DNA of 8,541 bases, from the NCBI GenBank assembly GCA_049699975.1, contig JBNAWB010000162.1:1-8541 (forward strand), in the 5' to 3' direction. The DNA is from CAZAGD01 sp049699975. GTDB taxonomy: Bacteria; Desulfobacterota; SM23-61. A program made the translations under genes and the position numbers. The notes beneath the pieces are model-generated. The model made no database searches. It was not told the origin of the DNA and saw only the letters and a program-made list of their open reading frames with translations. This document shows, piece after piece, positions 1 through 5,073 of this stretch; position 1 is the first letter of the stretch; each line of letters starts with the position of its first letter.

Positions 1-38
1 GAGGCCACAGAGAAAAAATAATTTTAATTTCCTTCTTT

Positions 39-61
39 CCTCCCCTTAAGGTAAGGGGAGG
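39..61. repeat. CCTCCCCTTA hairpin in block A
   Basis: Perfect 10-bp stem, CCTCCCCTTA / TAAGGGGAGG, with loop AGG, the same hairpin as in block B. A T-run follows about 15 bases later after GGTAGGTGGGG, too far for a classical terminator. Repeated at 4178-4200 and 8317-8339. Confidence 0.85.
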
Positions 62-209
62 GTAGGTGGGGTTATTTTTTTAACAGCAGATAACGCCAAG
101 ATCACAGAGAAATTTTTGTTTTTAAATGATTTGCCACGGAGGTTTAAGGGGACATAGAGATTTGATGAAATTAGTATATAATTTAATTTTTGAATTCTTG
201 ATTATTAAT

Positions 210-239
210 ATCTGCGTTGATCTGCGTTCATCTGCGTCC
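210..239. repeat. TCTGCGTT decamer tandem repeat
   Basis: Three head-to-tail copies of a ten-base motif (TCTGCGTTGA, TCTGCGTTCA, TCTGCGTCCC). A shorter relative, CATCTGCCTT then CATCTGCGTC, sits at 881-900 just downstream of the ATPase gene. Repeated at 4349-4378 and 8488-8517. A dispersed low-complexity intergenic repeat, with no spacers of CRISPR type. Confidence 0.8.
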
Positions 240-351
240 CAAATACTTCACCGTCGAGACCGCAGAGGCCACAGCGCGGCAGAGCGGCAATTAAAAATCA
301 CTCTCCACATTTCCCCCCTTTAGTTAGAGGCCGTATCGCAATCCTTTTTTC

Positions 352-434
352 GTCATGGCGAGCGCAGCGTGGCCATCTCTTTATTTTCAATACATTAAGA
401 GATCGCCACGGTCGCTACGCTCCCTCGCGATGAC
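352..434. repeat. MITE-like imperfect palindrome, block A copy
   Basis: The left arm (352-380) begins GTCATGGCGAGCG. The right arm (398-434) ends CTCGCGATGAC and is its near reverse complement, around the AT-rich centre 381-397. The left arm is about eight bases shorter than the right, from an internal deletion. Related to the 3001-3119 element. Repeated at 4491-4573. Confidence 0.78.
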
Positions 435-455
435 TTAAAGGAATTGTAGAGCATG

Positions 456-479
456 GGTTCATCCATGGTTCATCCATGG
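456..479. repeat. GGTTCATCCAT tandem duplication
   Basis: Two perfect, adjacent copies of an 11-base motif, GGTTCATCCAT, at 456-466 and 467-477. The block B equivalent near 3138 is degenerate (GGTTCATCTAT then GGTTCATCCCT). Repeated at 4595-4618. Confidence 0.8.
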
Positions 480-489
480 CCGCATTTTA

Positions 490-510
490 GGCAAGCCATA
501 AAGGCTTGCC
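490..510. repeat. GGCAAGCC hairpin specific to block A
   Basis: Perfect 8-bp stem GGCAAGCC / GGCTTGCC with loop ATAAA. The block B counterpart keeps only the right arm, so one arm and the loop were lost there or gained here. Repeated at 4629-4649. Confidence 0.8.
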
Positions 511-616
511 CTACCTTTTATCCTTAATTAGCCAAGGACCCCCATCCAGGGCCTATAAATTTTTTAAAAATATTTTACAATCCTTTCTCTGTGAACTCTG
601 CGCGCTCTGGGAGAGT

Positions 617-934
617 CGCTCTTTTTCCTATTAAAATTTAAGGAATTTGCGAGTATGTAGTACAGAGATTTTTATAATTCAAATTTTTTTGACTTACCTT
701 TTTTTCTGCGTAAATTCGCCACTGCATCACTTCTCTACTGCAGCACTTCTTTTTGATTTTCGCGCCGCGCTTAGCGCTTTGCCCTAGGCGTTTTGCTTTT
801 TCTCCTTCCGCGCTCCCGCCTTGCGCCTGACGATAAATAATTTCACTCCTTGCTCCCTGCTCCGTGCTCCCTGCTTTTTTCATCTGCCTTCATCTGCGTC
901 CTATAATCTTTTTTTAAAGTGAGATGGGAAAGGA
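617..934. other. Non-coding tail downstream of the ATPase gene, with short repeats
   Basis: Between block A and the ATPase stop codon. It holds a 16-base near-duplication (ACTGCATCACTTCT at 721 and ACTGCAGCACTTCT at 737), a GC-rich patch with GCGC-TTA-GCGC (767-777), a heptamer array and CATCTGC repeats. No terminator with stem and T-tail is visible for the minus-strand gene. A reading frame at 638-883 on the minus strand is biased translated repeat. Repeated at 4756-5073. Confidence 0.7.
851..874. repeat. TGCTCCC heptamer tandem repeat
   Basis: Three and a half head-to-tail copies of a seven-base motif: TGCTCCC, TGCTCCG, TGCTCCC, TGC. It lies about 60 bases past the ATPase stop codon. Repeated at 4990-5013. 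Confidence 0.8.
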
Positions 935-2659
935 TTACAAGATGACCAGGCTACGCATGCGGTTGATGGCGGCGGCGATTTCGTAAATTCTGGGCAGAGC
1001 ATAATCGCCTCTGCGGAAGGGAGAAATAATGTCCAATCCTTTTTCTTGCACTTCTTTTAATGCTTGCCGCAGGCCATGAGCCAAAGCAACTTTCCCGTTA
1101 AAATACCGCGAGGCGGTGAAATGAATTAAATCCCCTATAGCGTTAGTTTGACTTTCATCTACCACTTGCGAAACTTGCGTAAGATCTATAACCGTTCGCC
1201 CATAAATAATGGTCTTTAAACCTTTGGCATCAATCTTCACTTCTCTTTTTCCGCGCTGAGGATCAAAACTTTCTGGTAAAGGGATGCGTTCTTTTATTTG
1301 GCCAAAAAAAGCTCCTCCTTCTGCTCGGCGCAGAGTTGGAAATTGTTCTCTAATCTCTTTTGCTCTTTTGGTCACATCTTGAGGGAGATAATTCTCCATC
1401 ATGATAACGCGGTCGGCTACTTCAAAATAATCACCTGAACCACCCATGACTAAGATAGTGGAAACTCCCATTTCTTCGTAAAGCTGGCGCACTTTGTCAA
1501 TAAAAGGGGTGATGGGCTCTTTTTCTTTAACTACTAAGGCTTGCATGCGCTGATCACGGATCATGAAGTTTGTTGCTGATGTATCTTCATCAATTAAAAG
1601 AACCTTGGCTCCCAATTCTAAAGCTTCTATTATATTGGCGGCCTGGGAGGTGCTTCCCGAGGCATTTTCGGTGGAGAAAGGAGAGGTGCTCTTGCCAAAA
1701 GGTAAGTTATTAATGAAAGGGCTGATGTCCACTTTTTCCACAAATCTTCCATCTTCGGCCCTTATCTTTACAGCTCCTGGATGAGTCACCACCAACTCTC
1801 GGCCATCTCCGGGAATATGCGGGTAAACTCCTTTCTCAATGGCGTTGAGGAGAGTTGACTTCCCGTGAAAACCACCACCCACGATAAGAATAACTCCTTC
1901 AGGAATGGCCATCCCTTTAATCCTTCCCTGATTTTTAGTTTCGACTTGGGCGGCGAGCTCGGGAGGAGTTTGCCAGACAACTATTTTATTTTTATTTCCG
2001 CTCTCCATCATTAATGGCCGGTCATCCCCGCCACTTTTTCGAGGGAGAATAGATCCATCAGCTAAAAAACAGATCCATTTCTTCTCCACAAGTTGAGCGC
2101 GGATATATTCTTGATCTTCCACAACCTCCACATGATGTTTAATTTCTTGGGGAGAATGGTGGTCGTAGTATAGAGTTTTTTCTACTAAATGGGGTAGCTC
2201 CCCGAAAAACATTTCTTCAGCCTGCCGTCCCAAAATTGTACGTCCGGCAGCAGGTAGACCTAAAGTAAAGCGTATTTCTACCCAATCTTTATCCACAAAA
2301 CAGGAGGTTCTCTCCAAGACTTCTTGGCCTGGTAAGTCAATGGAGATGCGGCCACTATGGCCGATTCCTCTGGTTCCTTTGACTATATTTTTAATGGCCC
2401 CATGAAATTTTCGGGTTAGATAGTCTCTCAAAGCCAGAGCGCGGACTTTGTTCACAAATAAGTCATGCGGAAATTTAGCTACTTTTTGGGGGACTTTGAG
2501 GCGCAGGCGACTGGGGCTGGCAAAAGGGTCGCCTTGGACATGATCGATAAATAATTGAAAATTGCCAAAATCATAAGTTCCTTCAATTTCTTTATACGCC
2601 TTGTAGCCCCGCCCATCAAGGCGGGCTAAGATTTTTTTTAATTCTTCTTTAGTGAGCAT
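935..2659 (-). CDS. Predicted ATPase of the ABC class (COG3044 / MRB1590-like)
   Basis: A 574-residue protein, full length for the family. Seen in the sequence: an N-terminal domain (about residues 1-165) with the conserved GDPFASPSRLRL and GQEVLERTS stretches. The ATPase core has a Walker A GGGFHGKST (261-269, Lys267), an ABC-signature-like ASGSTSQAAN (333-342) and a Walker B LLIDED (354-359, Glu358 as likely catalytic base). DTSATNFMIRD and a VMGGSGDYF motif (404-412) follow. The C-terminal part (about 470-574) carries YGRTVIDLTQVSQVVDESQTN. There is no signal peptide or membrane segment, so it is probably cytosolic. Known: the trypanosome homologue MRB1590 binds RNA in mitochondrial editing complexes; the bacterial role is undefined, so nucleic-acid binding here is inference. 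The ATG is preceded five bases upstream by GAGAGG (plus-strand 2665-2670), which supports the start. The gene is monocistronic and divergent from the toxin-antitoxin operon, with no obvious terminator after its TAA. Confidence 0.95.
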   Translation of the reverse strand: MLTKEELKKILARLDGRGYKAYKEIEGTYDFGNFQLFIDHVQGDPFASPSRLRLKVPQKVAKFPHDLFVNKVRALALRDYLTRKFHGAIKNIVKGTRGIGHSGRISIDLPGQEVLERTSCFVDKDWVEIRFTLGLPAAGRTILGRQAEEMFFGELPHLVEKTLYYDHHSPQEIKHHVEVVEDQEYIRAQLVEKKWICFLADGSILPRKSGGDDRPLMMESGNKNKIVVWQTPPELAAQVETKNQGRIKGMAIPEGVILIVGGGFHGKSTLLNAIEKGVYPHIPGDGRELVVTHPGAVKIRAEDGRFVEKVDISPFINNLPFGKSTSPFSTENASGSTSQAANIIEALELGAKVLLIDEDTSATNFMIRDQRMQALVVKEKEPITPFIDKVRQLYEEMGVSTILVMGGSGDYFEVADRVIMMENYLPQDVTKRAKEIREQFPTLRRAEGGAFFGQIKERIPLPESFDPQRGKREVKIDAKGLKTIIYGRTVIDLTQVSQVVDESQTNAIGDLIHFTASRYFNGKVALAHGLRQALKEVQEKGLDIISPFRRGDYALPRIYEIAAAINRMRSLVIL

Positions 2660-2708
2660 TTTTGCCTCTCGTTATTTACCCAATAGTTTTGCAATAGTAG
2701 TTAATAGA

Positions 2709-2736
2709 ATTATAGCTTCTTTCTACGGTTGGGCAA
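2709..2736 (-). promoter_or_regulatory. Sigma-70-type promoter for the ABC-class ATPase gene
   Basis: Read on the minus strand, TTGCCC (2731-2736, four of six to TTGACA) is followed by a 16-base spacer and a perfect TATAAT (2709-2714). Transcription would start near 2702, giving a leader of roughly 40 bases before the ATG, with the GAGAGG ribosome-binding site inside it. Repeat block B begins only 14 bases upstream of the -35. Confidence 0.65.
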
Positions 2737-2841
2737 ATATATTAAAATTTACCGCCGAGAGCGCCGAGGAATTTATGAATTTTTTATGCCACAGAGGACA
2801 CTGAGGCCACAGAGAGAGAAAAAAAATTTTTTTCCTCTTTT

Positions 2842-2864
2842 CCTCCCCTTAAGGTAAGGGGAGG
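2842..2864. repeat. CCTCCCCTTA hairpin in block B
   Basis: Perfect 10-bp stem, CCTCCCCTTA / TAAGGGGAGG, around the loop AGG. The same hairpin with the same flank (GGTGGGGTTATT) occurs in block A, so it is a dispersed intergenic repeat rather than a dedicated terminator. It lacks an immediately following T-run. Confidence 0.85.
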
Positions 2865-3000
2865 GGAGGTGGGGTTATTATTCACCGCAGTGAGCGCCAA
2901 GGGCGCAGAGGAATTTTAAGGTTCCCTCACCCCTGCCTTGTGATGTATTGAAACTTATTCCACAGGGCAAGTCCTCGCCCACGAGAGACTGTGTGGTAAG

Positions 3001-3119
3001 GTCATCGCGAGGGAGCGGAGCGACCGTGGCGATCTCGTAAGGCATTGAAATTTAAGAGATGGCCACGCTCCCCCGCAGCAAGCGCGGGGTCGCCTCGACC
3101 TACGCTCCCTTGTAATGAC
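3001..3119. repeat. MITE-like imperfect palindrome, block B copy, with nested hairpins
   Basis: The left arm (3001-3036) starts GTCATCGCGAGGGAGCG and the right arm ends in ATGAC. The arms pair imperfectly around a short AT-rich centre. The right arm carries extra sequence made of two consecutive hairpins: CCCCGC/GCGGGG (3071-3076 with 3084-3089) and GGTCG/CGACC (3088-3092 with 3096-3100). The block A copy has neither. There is no coding capacity. It resembles short palindromic dispersed elements that would move only with help in trans. Confidence 0.75.
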
Positions 3120-3316
3120 CCAAAATTGTAGAGCATGGGTTCATCTATGGTTCATCCCTGGCCGCATTTTCGGCTTGCCCTACGTTTTATCCTTAATCAC
3201 CCAGGGACCACTATCCAGGGCATGTAATTTTTTAAAAATATTTTACAATCCTTTCTCTGTGAACTCTGCGCGCTCTGGGAGAGTAATCTTTTTCATGCAA
3301 TAATAAAACAAGAATT

Positions 3317-3335
3317 TAATCCTTGCCCAGGATTA
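3317..3335. promoter_or_regulatory. Candidate operator: inverted repeat over the toxin-antitoxin -35
   Basis: Perfect inverted repeat TAATCC-N7-GGATTA. The TTGCCC -35 hexamer of the DUF433 operon lies inside the loop (3323-3328). It lies outside the repeat cassette, 32 bases beyond its end. Antitoxins commonly repress their own operons, so this is a reasonable autoregulation site, but binding is inferred only from position and symmetry. Confidence 0.45.
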
Positions 3336-3351
3336 GTTTTTCTTTTAAAAT
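3323..3351 (+). promoter_or_regulatory. Sigma-70-type promoter for the DUF433-DUF5615 operon
   Basis: TTGCCC (3323-3328, four of six), a 17-base spacer and TAAAAT (3346-3351, five of six). The predicted start near 3358 leaves a leader of about 45 bases before the ATG at 3404. The -35 is the same hexamer as that of the divergent ATPase gene. Confidence 0.6.
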
Positions 3352-3390
3352 TTATTCAAGAGAATTAATAAAAAAAAATGGGATAAAAAA

Positions 3391-3396
3391 GGGGAA
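3391..3396 (+). promoter_or_regulatory. Ribosome-binding site fixing the DUF433 start
   Basis: GGGGAA lies seven bases before the ATG at 3404. The frame is open further upstream to a TTG at 3323, but that codon overlaps the proposed -35 and would add 27 residues (Lys/Ser-rich) absent from the family, so the ATG is preferred. Confidence 0.7.
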
Positions 3397-3403
3397 TGAC
3401 TCA

Positions 3404-3646
3404 ATGAAAAAGGAAGATTTATTAAAGAGGATTTCAATTGATCCAAATATTTGTTTTGGAAAACCGTGTATCCGAGGGCATAGGATATGGGTTTCTCTTA
3501 TTTTAGATTTTTTAGCAAGCGGGATGACCATTCAAGAAATCCTTAAAGAATATCCCGGTATAGAAGAAGCCGATATTTTAGCGTGTCTGGCATATGGGGC
3601 TGAAATGACTCGCGAACGCTATATTGATGTGCCTCTCGGGAATTAA
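3404..3646 (+). CDS. DUF433 family antitoxin-like protein (COG2442)
   Basis: An 80-residue protein matching the DUF433 core almost throughout. Residues 10-21 ISIDPNICFGKP are followed by IRGHRIWVSLILDFLASG (23-40), then MTIQEILKEYP (41-51) and IEEADILACLAYGAE (53-67). The middle helices form the predicted winged/HTH-like DNA-binding fold, and the short tail (68-80) is a plausible toxin-contacting segment. Family knowledge: COG2442 proteins are annotated as antitoxins, usually encoded just before a PIN-like nuclease, exactly as here. It probably neutralises the downstream DUF5615 protein and may repress the operon through the inverted repeat at 3317-3335. The start is set by the GGGGAA site seven bases upstream. 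The stop TAA is two bases from the next ATG. Family assignment is secure; antitoxin activity is inferred. Confidence 0.92.
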   Translation: MKKEDLLKRISIDPNICFGKPCIRGHRIWVSLILDFLASGMTIQEILKEYPGIEEADILACLAYGAEMTRERYIDVPLGN

Positions 3647-3648
3647 AA

Positions 3649-4014
3649 ATGAAATTTAAATTAGATGAAAATTTAGGACAAAGAGGGGTTGATTTATTTC
3701 GGGAAGCTGGCTATGACACGGCCACAGTGGCAGAAGAAAGACTTTGTTCAGCCACTGATCGAGAACTTCTTGAGCATTGTCAAAAAGAGAAAAGATGCTT
3801 AGTAACTCTTGACTTGGATTTTGGCAATCCAATTATTTTTAATCCTAAAGAATATTTTGGTATTGCTGTTATCCGACTCCCTTCAAAACCCACACCTAAT
3901 GACCTTTATGATACGATTCGCACCATGATAAAAGGGCTGGCGCAAAAAAATCTGCAAGGGTCGCTCTGGATCGTCCAAAAAGGCCGAATCCGCGAATATC
4001 TTCCTGAAGAATAA
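3649..4014 (+). CDS. DUF5615 PIN-like putative toxin nuclease (COG4634)
   Basis: A 121-residue protein, complete for the family. The N-terminus has the hallmark KLDENLG (4-10), giving acidic Asp6 and Glu7. ATDREL (35-40) supplies Asp37, and LVTLDLDFGN (51-60) supplies Asp55 and Asp57. Together these are the expected metal-binding acidic cluster of a PIN-like nuclease and none is missing. GIAVIRLP (71-78) and the C-terminal GRIREYLP (112-119) also fit the family. COG4634 proteins are predicted RNases of toxin-antitoxin modules; the target RNA is unknown. The ATG follows the antitoxin stop by two bases with only a weak GGGA upstream, so translation is probably coupled to the antitoxin. No convincing terminator follows; repeat block A begins 33 bases after the stop. 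Toxicity is inferred from the family and from gene order. Confidence 0.92.
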   Translation: MKFKLDENLGQRGVDLFREAGYDTATVAEERLCSATDRELLEHCQKEKRCLVTLDLDFGNPIIFNPKEYFGIAVIRLPSKPTPNDLYDTIRTMIKGLAQKNLQGSLWIVQKGRIREYLPEE

Positions 4015-4046
4015 ATTTTCATTTCAAATAAAAATACGAATTTTTT

Positions 4047-4755
4047 ACCGCCGAGAGCGCCAAGGGCACAGAAGGATTTTAAAACCCCCTCACCTTTTTC
4101 CTCTCCCCCCAGGGGAGAGGAGGTTCTGGATTGGCCATAGAGGCCACAGAGAAAAAATAATTTTAATTTCCTTCTTTCCTCCCCTTAAGGTAAGGGGAGG
4201 GTAGGTGGGGTTATTTTTTTAACAGCAGATAACGCCAAGATCACAGAGAAATTTTTGTTTTTAAATGATTTGCCACGGAGGTTTAAGGGGACATAGAGAT
4301 TTGATGAAATTAGTATATAATTTAATTTTTGAATTCTTGATTATTAATATCTGCGTTGATCTGCGTTCATCTGCGTCCCAAATACTTCACCGTCGAGACC
4401 GCAGAGGCCACAGCGCGGCAGAGCGGCAATTAAAAATCACTCTCCACATTTCCCCCCTTTAGTTAGAGGCCGTATCGCAATCCTTTTTTCGTCATGGCGA
4501 GCGCAGCGTGGCCATCTCTTTATTTTCAATACATTAAGAGATCGCCACGGTCGCTACGCTCCCTCGCGATGACTTAAAGGAATTGTAGAGCATGGGTTCA
4601 TCCATGGTTCATCCATGGCCGCATTTTAGGCAAGCCATAAAGGCTTGCCCTACCTTTTATCCTTAATTAGCCAAGGACCCCCATCCAGGGCCTATAAATT
4701 TTTTAAAAATATTTTACAATCCTTTCTCTGTGAACTCTGCGCGCTCTGGGAGAGT
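4047..4755. repeat. Composite repeat cassette, block A (complete copy)
   Basis: Non-coding stretch between the toxin gene and the 3' side of the ATPase gene. Modules in order: ACCGCCGAGAGCGCCAAGGG tract, CCTCTCCCC hairpin (4100-4120), GAGGCCACAGAG tract, CTCCCCTTA hairpin (4178-4200), TCTGCGTT decamers (4349-4378), palindrome (4491-4573), tandem GGTTCATCCAT (4595-4618), GGCAAGCC hairpin (4629-4649) and the CTCTGTGAACTCTGCG module ending in GGGAGAGT. Modules shared with block B keep their order; the decamers and the CCTCTCCCC and GGCAAGCC hairpins are specific to A. A reading frame at 4265-4462 is translated repeat. No tRNA or other RNA was recognised. Confidence 0.85.
4100..4120. repeat. CCTCTCCCC hairpin after the toxin gene
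   Basis: Perfect 9-bp stem CCTCTCCCC / GGGGAGAGG with loop CCA, about 85 bases past the toxin stop. T-runs lie only on its 5' side, so it does not look like an intrinsic terminator for the plus-strand operon, although the stem could still stabilise a transcript end. Repeated at 8239-8259. Confidence 0.75.
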
Positions 4756-5073
4756 CGCTCTTTTTCCTATTAAAATTTAAGGAATTTGCGAGTATGTAGT
4801 ACAGAGATTTTTATAATTCAAATTTTTTTGACTTACCTTTTTTTCTGCGTAAATTCGCCACTGCATCACTTCTCTACTGCAGCACTTCTTTTTGATTTTC
4901 GCGCCGCGCTTAGCGCTTTGCCCTAGGCGTTTTGCTTTTTCTCCTTCCGCGCTCCCGCCTTGCGCCTGACGATAAATAATTTCACTCCTTGCTCCCTGCT
5001 CCGTGCTCCCTGCTTTTTTCATCTGCCTTCATCTGCGTCCTATAATCTTTTTTTAAAGTGAGATGGGAAAGGA

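Larger units (their letters stand above)
1..616. repeat. Composite repeat cassette, block A (left-truncated by window start)
   Basis: Identical to 4140-4755. It lacks the first module of the block because the window begins inside it. It contains no supportable gene; a reading frame at 126-323 is made of the repeat modules themselves. Confidence 0.85.
2751..3284. repeat. Composite repeat cassette, block B
   Basis: Non-coding stretch between two divergent promoters. Modules in order: ACCGCCGAGAGCGCCGAGG tract, GAGGCCACAGAGAG tract (about 2802), CTCCCCTTA hairpin (2842-2864) followed by GGTGGGGTTATT, a second CACCGCAGTGAGCGCCAAGG tract (about 2882), a palindromic element (3001-3119), a GAGCATGGGTTCATC module (about 3130) and a TTTACAATCC/CTCTGTGAACTCTGCG module ending in GGGAGAGT. 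The same modules recur in the same order, diverged, in block A. No RNA gene was recognised in it. A reading frame at 3115-3303 is only translated repeat. Confidence 0.85.
1..4139. repeat. 4,139-bp direct tandem repeat, unit 1
   Basis: This is the first of two complete units. Comparing lines with their counterparts 4,139 bases downstream shows the same bases shifted by one column everywhere I looked, and all encoded proteins are identical. The unit holds the ABC-class ATPase gene, the DUF433-DUF5615 operon and repeat blocks A and B. The start at base 1 is arbitrary: it falls inside block A, so the true junction, if any, cannot be placed. Identity without drift means either very recent duplication or one molecule read more than once, as in circular read-through or an assembly loop. 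Confidence 0.98.

Noticed and set aside
210..239. CRISPR array
   Set aside because: Ten-base units are directly adjacent with no unique spacers, and no cas gene is present.
126..323. 65-codon plus-strand reading frame (also 4265-4462)
   Set aside because: It runs through the TCTGCGTT decamers and other block A modules, so it is translated repeat sequence.
638..883. 81-codon minus-strand reading frame (also 4777-5022)
   Set aside because: Its translation is a biased run of repeat-derived residues; it spans the heptamer array and the 16-base duplication, has no recognisable domain, and has no convincing ribosome-binding site.
1563..1980. Short reading frames at 1563-1784 (plus) and 1786-1980 (minus) inside the ATPase gene
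   Set aside because: They overlap the strongly conserved Walker A and Walker B region of the ATPase in other frames and are shadows of it.
3115..3303. 62-codon plus-strand reading frame (also 7254-7442)
   Set aside because: It starts within the end of the palindrome (TAATGACC) and covers the GGTTCATC and CTCTGTGAACTC modules, with no family resemblance.
3323..3403. N-terminal extension of the DUF433 gene from a TTG codon
   Set aside because: The TTG is part of the proposed -35, the added residues do not resemble the family, and a good GGGGAA site precedes the ATG at 3404.
935..4014. A three-gene defence system combining the ABC-class ATPase with the toxin-antitoxin pair
   Set aside because: The genes are divergent with separate promoters and a 534-base repeat cassette between them; adjacency alone does not support a common system.
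4100..4120. Intrinsic terminator for the toxin-antitoxin operon
   Set aside because: The stem is strong but no T-run follows it on the plus strand; its T-run is on the 5' side, and the hairpin belongs to the repeat block.
1..4139. Calling the unit a plasmid
   Set aside because: No replication, partition or mobilisation gene and no recognisable origin; a tandem duplication or assembly loop explains the exact repeat equally well.
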